From Stenotrophomonas maltophilia (GTDB taxonomy: Bacteria; Pseudomonadota; Gammaproteobacteria; Xanthomonadales; Xanthomonadaceae), in assembly GCA_002364755.1 (NCBI GenBank), contig DEZI01000022.1, positions 1-64,000 of the forward strand: a stretch of 64,000 nucleotides of DNA, in the 5' to 3' direction. The position numbers and the translations under genes were made by a program. This document shows, one piece after another, positions 34,293-43,053 of the stretch. The notes beneath the pieces were generated by a model. It was given only the letters and a program-made list of their open reading frames with translations, was not told the DNA's origin and did no database searches. Numbering within the stretch: the stretch's first letter is position 1; every line of letters begins with the position of its first letter.

Positions 34293-34838
34293 TCAGGCGG
34301 CTAGTGCGGCGTCGATCGCCTCGCGCAGGCGCGCGTCATCGGCGGCCACGTCCGGGGCAAAGCGTGCGACCACCTTGCCATCGCGGCCGACCAGGAACTT
34401 CTCGAAGTTCCACAGCACCGCCGGTGCAGCGTGGATCGGGATCTCCTTGCTGGCCAGGCGCTCGCGCAGCGGGCCTTCGCCGATCGCCTGCGGCTGGGCA
34501 GCGGTCAGCTGCTGGTACAGCGGGTGGGTGTCCTCACCGGCCACGCTGATCTTGGCGAACATCGGGAAGGTCACGTCGTAGGTCAGCTGGCAGAACTGCT
34601 GGATTTCCGCCTCGCTGCCCGGCTCCTGGCCGAGGAAGTTGTTGGCCGGGAACCCCAGCACTTCCAGGCCCTGTGCCTGCTTTTCCGCGTACAGCGCCTG
34701 CAGGCCTTCGTACTGCGGGGTCAGGCCGCACTTGGAGGCAACGTTCACCACCAGCAGGACCTTGCCCTGGTAATCGCCCAGGGTGGACGGCTGGCCGTCG
34801 ATGGTGGTGAGGGAAATATCCTGGATCGGGGTGCTCAC
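34293..34838 (-). CDS. Glutathione peroxidase family protein (BtuE/Gpx-like)
   Basis: A 181-residue thiol peroxidase that reduces hydrogen peroxide and organic hydroperoxides with thioredoxin or glutathione. The catalytic Cys sits in VVNVASKCGLTPQYEGLQAL (Cys rather than selenocysteine). The other tetrad residues appear as Gln/Asn/Trp positions in FPANNFLGQEPG and VLWNFEKFLVGRDGKVV. The start is a GTG with GGAG about eight bases upstream. It stands next to a cysteine-rich lipoprotein gene on the same strand, with about 65 bases between. Confidence 0.92.
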   Translation of the reverse strand: MSTPIQDISLTTIDGQPSTLGDYQGKVLLVVNVASKCGLTPQYEGLQALYAEKQAQGLEVLGFPANNFLGQEPGSEAEIQQFCQLTYDVTFPMFAKISVAGEDTHPLYQQLTAAQPQAIGEGPLRERLASKEIPIHAAPAVLWNFEKFLVGRDGKVVARFAPDVAADDARLREAIDAALAA

Positions 34839-34904
34839 GCGGGGCTCCGGCTATGCCGTGGAAAGGTCCACCAGCATAGCGCTGCACGTATGCGTCGCGG
34901 GCGT

Positions 34905-35303
34905 TCAATCGACGCAGATGGTGCCCTGTGCCTTGCCGTCTTCGATGCGCTGGCGGCAGCCGAAGTTCTGGCTGGCATCACGCTGGCAGGTGCCGCTCGC
35001 CACCACGCCTGCTTCGGTTTCAGCGGTGGCCAGGCACTGGCCGCTGCAGTCGCGCTTGCCGCTGCAGGTCTTGCCCGCATCGGCATAGGGAATCACGCAC
35101 TGCACGCGCTGCAGGCGGCCCAGCGGCTGCAGGGTGCCGCCGGCTGCACTGCAATCGACGTCACGCGCTTCCTGATAGGCGGCAGTCGCTTCCGGGATCT
35201 CGGGCGTGACCACTTGGACCGTCGTATCGGCAGCCGGCGGCGTGCTGCTGCAGGCCGACAACACGGCAGCCAGGGCCAGGCTGGCAAGGAAGCGAAGGCG
35301 CAT
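34905..35303 (-). CDS. Cysteine-rich lipoprotein of unknown function
   Basis: A 132-residue protein with a clear lipoprotein signal (MRLRFLASLALAAVLSAC, acyl-Cys18). After a Pro/Thr-rich stretch the mature part has eight cysteines (in DVDCS, RVQCV, KTCSGKRDCSGQC, SGTCQ, NFGCRQ and GTICV), an even number that suggests four disulfides in the periplasm. I recognise no characterised family. It sits between rmuC and the glutathione peroxidase gene on the same strand and may be co-transcribed with the latter. Confidence 0.75.
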   Translation of the reverse strand: MRLRFLASLALAAVLSACSSTPPAADTTVQVVTPEIPEATAAYQEARDVDCSAAGGTLQPLGRLQRVQCVIPYADAGKTCSGKRDCSGQCLATAETEAGVVASGTCQRDASQNFGCRQRIEDGKAQGTICVD

Positions 35304-35375
35304 GGTCGGACCTGCAGGCGGTGATCGAGGCCGCCAGCATACGCATTGCGTGGTGCAGGTGGTGTGTCAGCGCGC

Positions 35376-36935
35376 TCAGGTCTCTTCGCCGTCCTCCGGT
35401 GCGGTCAGCTGCTGCATCGGATCCGGGGTCAGCTCTGGCGGCAGCGCGCGCTTGGCCTTGCTGCCCAGTTCGGCAAGCCGGCGCGCACGGCTGATGGCCG
35501 ACTGCGGCGAGTCGATCAGACGGTTGCGAGCATCCGCGTACGCCTTGCCGGCATCATCCAGCTTCTTTCCCATGGCACTGAAGTCCTGCAGGAAGCCGGT
35601 CAAAGCGTCCAGCACCAACCCGCCTGCCTCACTGATCTTCAGTGCCTGCTTCTGCACCTTGTCACGCGTCCACAGCCGCTCGGCCACGCGCAGCAGGGCC
35701 ATCAACGTATTGGGCGAAGCGAACACCACGCGGTTGTCGAAGGCGTAGGCCTGCAGGCTGCCGTCGGCGCCAAGTGCAGCAGACAATGCACCTTCGATGG
35801 GAACGAAGGCGATGGTGATGTCCAGCGTCTCGGTGCCAAGTGCTTTGGGGTAGTTCTTTTCGCCGAGATCCTTGACGTGCTGGCGCAGCGCGACCGCATG
35901 GCGGCGCAACGCATCTTCGGATGCCTCCGGCGTGGCGGCGTTCATCGCCTCCTGCCAGGCGATCAGATTGACCTTGCTGTCGATCACCACGCTGCGTTCG
36001 TCTGGGAACTGCACGACCACGTCCGGACGCAGGCGTGCGCCGTCATCGTCCACGGCATGCTTCTGCCGCTGGTAGTGCACGCCCTCTTCCAGGCCTGACC
36101 CACGCAGCACGTTGTCGAGCATCAGTTCGCCCCAATCGCCGCGGACCTTGGCACTGCCCTTCAGGGCGTTGGTCAATGCGGACGCCTGCGCGGCCATGTC
36201 CTGGTTCAGCGTCTTCAGTTCGCCCACGGCGCCGAGCAGGCTGGCCCGCTGGCGGGCTTCTTCGCCATACAGGGTATCTACCCGGGTACGGAAATCGCCC
36301 AGCTTGTCGGCGAACGGCTTGAGCAGGCCTTCGATATCCGCGCGCGACTGCACCGTGGCCTGGCGCACGTTCTTCTCGAACTGCTGTCCACGCTCCTCGA
36401 ACACCTTGCCGGCCAGTTCAGCAAAAGCGCCCGAGAGCTTCTCCTTGGCTGTCTCAAGATAGCTGCGCAGCTCCGTGCTGGCCTGTTCCGAATGCTGCAG
36501 GTTGGCCAGGGCACGCGCGTGTTCACCGTGCAGCTGCTGATAGCGCTGCTGTGCCTGCTGCAGTTCCGCGCCCGCTTCGGACAGGGCCTTGCGTGCCTGG
36601 GCCAGGGCCCCTTCGCGTTCTGCCAGAAGCGCCTCACGGCTGGCTGACACGGCGGCTTCGCGTGCGACCTGCGTGGTCAGTGTGGTGACCGCCTCGGCGT
36701 GCTGCTGGCCACGCGCGCGCTCGCCTTCCAGTTCCCCGGTAAGCGCGTCGAGGCGGCCGCGCAGCTGGCCAGCATCGATCAGGGCCAGCCGGTGCTGTTC
36801 GCGTTCGTTGGCCAGCTGCTGGTGCAGGTCGCTGGAGGACGCGTCGCCTGCGCCGCGGCGCAACAGAATGACCAGCGCCACCAGCGTCGCCAGCAGCAGG
36901 ACCACGGCCAGGATCATGAGAAGTTCGATGTTCAT
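35376..36935 (-). CDS. rmuC: DNA recombination protein RmuC
   Basis: A 519-residue protein with an N-terminal membrane helix (LLMILAVVLLLATLVALVIL), a long coiled coil (QLANEREQHRLALIDAGQLR and onward), and the RmuC nuclease-like domain (VRGDWGELMLDNVLRGSGLE, RPDVVVQFPDERSVVIDSKV, AFVPIEGALSAAL). RmuC limits recombination at inverted repeats and has recently been linked to resolution of joint DNA molecules. It is divergent from the GST gene by 44 bases, so their promoters overlap. Confidence 0.93.
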   Translation of the reverse strand: MNIELLMILAVVLLLATLVALVILLRRGAGDASSSDLHQQLANEREQHRLALIDAGQLRGRLDALTGELEGERARGQQHAEAVTTLTTQVAREAAVSASREALLAEREGALAQARKALSEAGAELQQAQQRYQQLHGEHARALANLQHSEQASTELRSYLETAKEKLSGAFAELAGKVFEERGQQFEKNVRQATVQSRADIEGLLKPFADKLGDFRTRVDTLYGEEARQRASLLGAVGELKTLNQDMAAQASALTNALKGSAKVRGDWGELMLDNVLRGSGLEEGVHYQRQKHAVDDDGARLRPDVVVQFPDERSVVIDSKVNLIAWQEAMNAATPEASEDALRRHAVALRQHVKDLGEKNYPKALGTETLDITIAFVPIEGALSAALGADGSLQAYAFDNRVVFASPNTLMALLRVAERLWTRDKVQKQALKISEAGGLVLDALTGFLQDFSAMGKKLDDAGKAYADARNRLIDSPQSAISRARRLAELGSKAKRALPPELTPDPMQQLTAPEDGEET

Positions 36936-36979
36936 GCCACCAGTGTAGGCTGGCCCCGTCTCAAACGCTGCGTCTGACG

Positions 36980-37582
36980 ATGCTCGAACTGTACGGGAAG
37001 CCGACCTCGATCAACGTGCGCAAGGTGCTGTGGCTGTGCGCCGGGCTGGACCTGGCGGTGCAGCACCACGCCGCCCCCGATGCGGAGCTGCTGCGCGGGC
37101 TGAACCCGAACGCACAGGTGCCGGTGCTGCGCGAGGGTGACTTCGTGCTGTGGGAGTCCAACAGCATCTGCCGCTACCTGGCCACGCGCGCCGGGCGCGA
37201 TGACCTGCTGCCAGTCGAGCCGCAGGCGCGGGCGCGGGTGGAGCAGTGGATGGACTGGCAGGCGACCGATCTGAACACGGCATGGCGCCACGTGTTCATG
37301 GCGCGCGTGCGCGGGCATGCCGATTACCCGGACGATGCGCGGGCGGAGGCGAGCCTGGCGCAGTGGAGCCGGCTGATGGCGATGCTGGATGCGCAGCTCG
37401 CGCGCCACGCGCATGTGGCCGGCGATGACTTCACTCTGGCGGACATCGTGCTGGGGCTGTCAGCGCAGCGCTGGCGCAGCACGCCGGGCGGGAAGCCGGT
37501 GCTGGCGAATGTCGATGCGTGGTTCGAGCGGTTGCGGCGGCAGCCGGGGTTTGCGGCGCACGTCGACAACTGGGTTGCCTGA
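36980..37582 (+). CDS. Glutathione S-transferase family protein
   Basis: A 200-residue GST-like protein. The N-terminal thioredoxin-like domain has MLELYGKPTSINVRKVLWLC, NPNAQVPVLREGDFVLWESN with the cis-Pro of VPVL and the ES pair that binds the glutathione gamma-glutamyl group. The C-terminal helical domain includes GDDFTLADIVLGLS. A Ser in the first loop is the probable thiol-activating residue. Substrate unknown. A 5'-to-5' arrangement with rmuC leaves 44 bases for both promoters. Confidence 0.88.
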   Translation: MLELYGKPTSINVRKVLWLCAGLDLAVQHHAAPDAELLRGLNPNAQVPVLREGDFVLWESNSICRYLATRAGRDDLLPVEPQARARVEQWMDWQATDLNTAWRHVFMARVRGHADYPDDARAEASLAQWSRLMAMLDAQLARHAHVAGDDFTLADIVLGLSAQRWRSTPGGKPVLANVDAWFERLRRQPGFAAHVDNWVA

Positions 37583-37669
37583 GGGTTTGGTTTGTTTGCA
37601 GGGCTTGCAGCCCTGCACCTGCTGCAATCAACGTCAACGTCAACTTCAGAAGCTGGCTATCCGTGGGAT

Positions 37670-37771
37670 GGCGGGGCGGGTCCGGTCGAGGGGGACGCCG
37701 TAAACCCATCCATGGGGGCTTGGTCGCGGCATCCATGCCGCTCACACCCCCTCAACCGGACCCACCCCGCC
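37670..37771 (+). repeat. Nested palindromic element, copy c
   Basis: 25-base arms at 37670-37694 and 37747-37771 with two mismatches. The interior has the core ACGCCGTAAACCCATC with CATGGGGGCTTGG, then an inner hairpin CGGCATCCATGCCG. The arm sequence differs from copies a and b, yet pairs. Confidence 0.8.
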
Positions 37772-37906
37772 TTCGACAGTGTCCTGCGGTCTGTTGGCAA
37801 GGAGTATTGCTCTGGTAGGTGTCGACCTTGGTCGACACACGAGCGAAGCGACCGGCTTCTGCTCCTCTTTTTTCTTTTCCGTGGTGGGCGACCGGGAAAC
37901 TGTCAG

Positions 37907-38014
37907 GGGCCGGGCGGGGTGGGTTGCGCAGGACCGTTGGCGCCATGGATGGCGCCATCGAGCCCCCATGGACGGGTTTACGGCGTGTCCTGCGCAATCC
38001 ACCTCGCCCGGCCC
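37907..38014 (-). repeat. Nested palindromic element, copy d (inverted)
   Basis: 28-base arms at 37907-37934 and 37987-38014 with a few mismatches. On the minus strand the interior is ACGCCGTAAACCCGTC and CATGGGGGCTCG, then an inner hairpin around TGGCGCCAT/ATGGCGCCA like copy a. It faces copy c, as copy b faces copy a. Confidence 0.8.
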
Positions 38015-38074
38015 ACTCCGCGGCATTCAATCGACGCAGCCCGCCACGAGGGGCTCAGCCGTTGGCCTGGATCC

Positions 38075-39082
38075 TTACCAGCCTTCCAGCACGATCTTGC
38101 CTTTCGCGCGATTGCTCTCCACCAGCGCATGCGCGCGCCGCAGGTTGGCGGCATTGATGCGCCCGAAGTGCTCGCCCAGCGTGGTCTGCAGCACGCCGGC
38201 GTCAATCAGCTCGGCCACGCGGTTCAGCAGGTCGTGCTGGCGCTGCATGTCGGCGGTCTTGAACAGCGGGCGGGTGAACATCAGTTCCCAGTGCAGCGAC
38301 AGCGCCTTGCGCTTCAGCGCCATCACGTCCAGCTGGCCGGGGTCGTCGATCAGGCCCAGCTGGCCCTGCGGCGCCAATACCTCCACGATCTGCGCGTAGT
38401 GCTGGTCGGTGTGGGTCAGGCTGGCCACGTGCTCGACCTGCGGGATGCCCAGCCGGGCCAGGCCTTCGGCCAGGGGCAGGCTGTGGTCGATCACGTGGTG
38501 CGCGCCCATCGCATAGACCCAGTCCTGGGTGTCCGGCCGCGAGGCGGTGCCGATCACGGTCAACTTGGTCAGCGTGCGTGCCAGCTGCACCAGGATCGAG
38601 CCGACGCCGCCGGCCGCACCGATCACCAGCAGGGTCTGGCCCTCACCACCGCCCTCGGCGATGCGCAGGCGGTCGAACAGCAGTTCCCAGGCGGTGATCG
38701 CGGTCAGCGGCAGGGCCGCCGCGGCGGCATCGTCGAGGCTGGCCGGCTTGCGGCCGACGCTGCGCTCGTCCACCAGCTGGTACTCGGCATTGCTGCCTGG
38801 CCGATCGATCACGCCAGCGTAGTACACCGCGTCGCCGGGCTGGAACAGGGTCACTTCGCTGCCCACCGCATCGACCACGCCCACCGCATCCCAGCCCAGT
38901 ACGCGCGGGCCCTCGGTGGCGGCGTTGCGGCGGACCTTGGTATCCACCGGGTTCACCGCCACGGCGCGCACTGCCACCCGCAGGTCGCGGGGGCCCGGCT
39001 GCGGCAGGTCCAGGTCGATGTCGATCAGGGCCTGCGGGTCATCGATCGGCAGGCCGGCGTGGGTGTAGGCAATGGCGCGCAT
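38075..39082 (-). CDS. Zinc-type alcohol dehydrogenase/quinone oxidoreductase-like protein
   Basis: A 335-residue medium-chain dehydrogenase/reductase. It begins MRAIAYTHAGLPIDDPQALI with the GroES-like fold (VRAVAVNPVDTKVRRNA, GPRVLGWDAVGVVDAVGSEV) and a Rossmann fold with TLLVIGAAGGVGSILVQLA. The cysteine ligands of zinc-dependent members are not evident, so it is probably a zinc-free NADPH quinone or enone reductase. The ATG at 39082 is used; the frame extends upstream into the LysR gene as a shadow. It is divergent from the LysR gene that follows by about 90 bases, so that regulator may control it. Confidence 0.88.
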   Translation of the reverse strand: MRAIAYTHAGLPIDDPQALIDIDLDLPQPGPRDLRVAVRAVAVNPVDTKVRRNAATEGPRVLGWDAVGVVDAVGSEVTLFQPGDAVYYAGVIDRPGSNAEYQLVDERSVGRKPASLDDAAAAALPLTAITAWELLFDRLRIAEGGGEGQTLLVIGAAGGVGSILVQLARTLTKLTVIGTASRPDTQDWVYAMGAHHVIDHSLPLAEGLARLGIPQVEHVASLTHTDQHYAQIVEVLAPQGQLGLIDDPGQLDVMALKRKALSLHWELMFTRPLFKTADMQRQHDLLNRVAELIDAGVLQTTLGEHFGRINAANLRRAHALVESNRAKGKIVLEGW

Positions 39083-39173
39083 GGCAGCGGTCCAGGGGGA
39101 AAGGAATCCACAGCGTGCGCCGCGCGCGGCTCCCCGGAAAGGCGCAGAATCGGTCAGCACTTTCACTCCGGCA

Positions 39174-40154
39174 ATGAAAATGATCCGTTTCGACGATCTG
39201 CAGCTGTTCGTCCGCACCGCGGCGCTGGGCAGCTTTTCGCAGGCCGCACGCGAGGCCGACCTGCTGCCCGGCCAGGTGGCCGCCGCGGTGGCGCGGCTGG
39301 AACGCGAGCTGGACCTGCGCCTGTTCGTGCGCACCACCCGCAGCCTGCGCCTGACCGGCGAGGGCGCGCTGTACCTGCCCTACGCGCAGGAGGTTCTGGC
39401 AACCCTGCGCGAGGGCCAGGCCCGCGTGCAGGGCGAGGACGCCGACCTGCACGGCACCCTGCAGCTGTCGGCGCCGTCGGATTTCGGCCGCAACCTGCTG
39501 CTGCCGTGGCTGGCCACGTTCCGCGCCGCGCACCCGCGGCTGCGGCTGCACCTGCGCCTGTCCGACGAGGTGGCCGACGTGTTCCGCGACCCGGTGGACG
39601 TGGCGATCCGCCTGGGCCACTTCGACGATGCCAGCTACGTGGCCCTGCCGCTGCTGGAGGGCAACCGCCGCGTGCTGGCGGCGTCGCCCGCTTACCTGCG
39701 GCGGCGCGGCGTGCCGGCGCGGCTGGAGGACCTGCGCGAGCACGACTGCCTGGCCTACCAGCTGGGCGGACGCACCCACGACCGCTGGGCGTTCGAGGTC
39801 GAGGGACGGCGCGTGGTGGTGCCGGTGCGCGGCCCGCTGGTCTGCGACGATGCCGACGTGGTGCGGCGCTGGGCCGTGGCCGGCGAAGGCATCACCTACA
39901 AATCCTGGCTGGACCTGCGCGAGGACGTGCAGGCCGGGCGCCTGCGGGTGCTGCTGGACGGCATCGGCAGCCACATTCCCCTGCAGCTGGTGTGCCCGCA
40001 CCGCAAGCAGTTCTCGCCGGCGGTGCGGCAGCTGCACGCGCAGCTGCGCGACCACCTGCAACCGCTGCTGTCCGGCCTGCCAGGTGGCGGGGGCGGCCCC
40101 CTGTCGCCGGCCGCGGCGGTAGCCGACAATGGCGCCCCCCCGGAACAACAATGA
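39174..40154 (+). CDS. LysR-family transcriptional regulator
   Basis: A 326-residue LysR protein with an N-terminal winged helix (FDDLQLFVRTAALGSFSQAA, LPGQVAAAVARLERELDLRL, FVRTTRSLRLTGEGALYLPY) and a substrate-binding domain starting near LHGTLQLSAPSDFGRNLLLP. It is divergent from the dehydrogenase gene, a common LysR-target arrangement. The second ATG two codons in is also possible. The C-terminus is Gly/Pro-rich, and the stop overlaps the LysE start as ATGA, so the exporter is probably co-transcribed with it. Confidence 0.88.
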   Translation: MKMIRFDDLQLFVRTAALGSFSQAAREADLLPGQVAAAVARLERELDLRLFVRTTRSLRLTGEGALYLPYAQEVLATLREGQARVQGEDADLHGTLQLSAPSDFGRNLLLPWLATFRAAHPRLRLHLRLSDEVADVFRDPVDVAIRLGHFDDASYVALPLLEGNRRVLAASPAYLRRRGVPARLEDLREHDCLAYQLGGRTHDRWAFEVEGRRVVVPVRGPLVCDDADVVRRWAVAGEGITYKSWLDLREDVQAGRLRVLLDGIGSHIPLQLVCPHRKQFSPAVRQLHAQLRDHLQPLLSGLPGGGGGPLSPAAAVADNGAPPEQQ

Positions 40155-40792
40155 GCCATGCCATGCCGTGGATGGGCATCCAGGACCTGTGGACGTTCCT
40201 GCTCGCCGTGCTGGTGTTCCTCGCCCTGCCCGGGCCCGGCACCTTCACCCTGCTTACCGCCACCGGCCGCGGCGGCGTGCGCGGCGGCTACACCGCGCTG
40301 GCCGGCCTGCTGGTCGGTGACCAGATCCTGATGTGGCTTGCGCTGGCCGGCGTGGCCGCGCTGCTGAAGGCCAACCCGCTGATCTTCCACGCCGTGCAGT
40401 ACCTCGGCGCGGCCTACCTGGTGTGGGTGGGCATCAGCCTGCTGCGCACGCCGAAGACCGAGGGCGGCGATGCCGGCCCGATCCGCATGCAGCCCGGCCA
40501 CTACTTCCAGCAGGCGATCCTGGTCAGCCTGCTCAACCCGAAGGCGATCCTGTTCTACATGGCCTTCCTGCCGCTGTTCATTGATCGGAAGGCGCACCAG
40601 GGCATCGCCACCTTCGCGGCGCTGGCCGGCATCATCTTCGTGGTCAGTGTGGCGTACTGCTCGCTGCTGATCGGCGCGGGCAACTTGGCCCGTCGCCATC
40701 TCATCCAGCATCCGCGCATCAGCACCGTGCTGCGTCGCGTAGCCGGCCTGTTCCTGGTCGGCTTCGGCATCCGCCTGGGTTTGAATGGATGA
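40151..40792 (+). CDS. LysE/RhtB-family amino-acid exporter
   Basis: A 213-residue inner-membrane exporter with about six helices. It has the family start FLLAVLVFLALPGPGTFTLL, the YLGAAYLVWVGISLLRTPKT segment and NPKAILFYMAFLPLFID, the last being a conserved feature of LysE/RhtB exporters. Substrates in the family are homoserine, threonine, leucine, lysine and related compounds; the one here is unknown. It overlaps the LysR gene by four bases. After the stop come several AGTCGAGC-type palindromes. Confidence 0.87.
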   Translation: MSHAMPWMGIQDLWTFLLAVLVFLALPGPGTFTLLTATGRGGVRGGYTALAGLLVGDQILMWLALAGVAALLKANPLIFHAVQYLGAAYLVWVGISLLRTPKTEGGDAGPIRMQPGHYFQQAILVSLLNPKAILFYMAFLPLFIDRKAHQGIATFAALAGIIFVVSVAYCSLLIGAGNLARRHLIQHPRISTVLRRVAGLFLVGFGIRLGLNG

Positions 40793-40800
40793 TCCGGCGG

Positions 40801-40893
40801 GTAGAGTCGAGCTTGCTCGACTGATGCAAATAGCAGTCGAGCATGGCTCGACTCTCCAAAGGCGGCGGAGCAGTCGAGCAAGCTCGAGCCTAC
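40801..40893. repeat. Three GTAG/AGTCGAGC palindromes, one giving the stop of the next LysR gene
   Basis: GTAG then AGTCGAGCTTGCTCGACT (40805-40822), AGTCGAGCATGGCTCGACT (40835-40853), and on the other strand GTAGGCTCGAGC (complement of 40882-40893). The TAG of the last supplies the stop codon of the minus-strand LysR gene. These look like a variant of the SMAG family. Confidence 0.75.
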
Positions 40894-41792
40894 CGGTCGT
40901 GCAGTTCCGCGCGCAGGTGGTCGATGAACACCCGCAGCTTGGGCGCCATCTGTTCGCGCGCCGGGTAGTACAGGTGGAAACCGGGAAACGGCGGCTGCCA
41001 GTCCTGCAGCACGCTCTGCAGTCGCCCGGCAGCAATGTCATCAGCCATCAGCGAGGCGAAGCCCTGGGCCATGCCCAGCCCTGCAAGCACGGCGCGATGG
41101 GCGACGCCGGCATCGTTGAACACCAGCCGCCCGCTCACTTCCACGTCCAGCTCGTGGCCCTCGCGGCTGAACTCCCAGGGCATCAGTCGGCCGTTGGCCA
41201 GGCGGTGCACGATGCAGGCGTGGCCCTGCAGGTCATGCGGGGTCTGCGGCACGCCATGGCGTTCGAAGTAAGCCGGCGTCGCCACCACCACCTGCCGCTC
41301 GGGCGGCCCGACCGGCACCGCGATCATCCCCTGCGCCAGTGATTCGCCCAGGCGGATGCCGGCGTCGAAGCCCTCGCCCACCAGGTCGGTCAGGGCCGGG
41401 TCGACGCACAGTTCCACCTGCACCTGCGGGTAACGTGCCAGGAAATCGGGCAGCCGCGGCAGCACCATGCGGTCGGCGACGATGCGCGGCAGGGTCACCC
41501 GCAGCCGCCCGGCCGGCACCGAGCGCGCGCTGTCCAGTTCGGCGAAGGCCTGGTCGATCTGATCGAGGCCGCCCCGCACCCGCTGCAGGAAACGCGCGCC
41601 GTGCTCGGTCAGGCCCACCCGCCGCGTGGTCCGCTGCAGCAGGCGCACGCCCATCCGTGCTTCCAGCGCGCGCACGCTCTGCGACAGCGCCGAGGTCGAC
41701 ACGCCCAGCGCATCGGCGGCGCGGGTGAAGCTGGCATGCTCGGCCACATGGACGAAGGCGACCACGGCCGTGAGTGGAGCGGAGGCATCCAT
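40890..41792 (-). CDS. LysR-family transcriptional regulator of the aldo-keto reductase
   Basis: A 300-residue LysR protein of the CrgA/DhcR-like type: winged helix with VVAFVHVAEHASFTRAADAL, GVSTSALSQSVRALEARMGV and RTTRRVGLTEHGARFLQR, then the effector domain from LRVTLPRIVADRMVLPRLPD. The ATG at 41792 (MDASAPLTAV) is used rather than an upstream TTG. It is divergent from the aldo-keto reductase gene by about 120 bases and probably regulates it. The stop codon TAG belongs to the palindromic repeat at 40882-40893. Confidence 0.87.
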   Translation of the reverse strand: MDASAPLTAVVAFVHVAEHASFTRAADALGVSTSALSQSVRALEARMGVRLLQRTTRRVGLTEHGARFLQRVRGGLDQIDQAFAELDSARSVPAGRLRVTLPRIVADRMVLPRLPDFLARYPQVQVELCVDPALTDLVGEGFDAGIRLGESLAQGMIAVPVGPPERQVVVATPAYFERHGVPQTPHDLQGHACIVHRLANGRLMPWEFSREGHELDVEVSGRLVFNDAGVAHRAVLAGLGMAQGFASLMADDIAAGRLQSVLQDWQPPFPGFHLYYPAREQMAPKLRVFIDHLRAELHDR

Positions 41793-41913
41793 TGTGAAGC
41801 CAGCCTTCAAGGTGAGTCAGGTTGTACGCAGTTTATCCACATGATCGACAGGAGGAAGCTATGCCCCACGCCGCCGCCCATCCGGGCGAGGTGCTTCCCC
41901 CAAGGAGATCCGC

Positions 41914-42909
<996 letters not shown>

Positions 42910-43053
42910 CCGGCGGATTGTGCCGATTCCGGCAGCCTGGTCGGGGCGCAGCGTGCGCCCCGACGGGTATGACCCTCGCCAGTGGTAATGCTGCGCTGCG
43001 TTCGGTCACACTCGGGAACTTGTCGTTCCAAGTCATCCCCTTCCGAGGCCTGC

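Larger units (their letters stand above)
37583..38074. other. Long intergenic region with two nested palindromes
   Basis: About 490 bases without a credible gene. It holds a hairpin near 37598-37616, the ACGTCAACGTCAAC module shared with 20802-21056, two opposed nested palindromes (37670-37771 and 37907-38014), and a GTAG-type palindrome GTAGGTGTCGACC/GGTCGACAC near 37817-37840. Peptides read from here repeat the ones read from 14472-15078 and are artefacts of the repeats. Confidence 0.7.

Noticed and set aside
37742..38030. Overlapping short frames around 37.9 kb
   Set aside because: They read through the palindromes and repeat the peptides seen at 14.6-15 kb; no start context or codon bias supports them.
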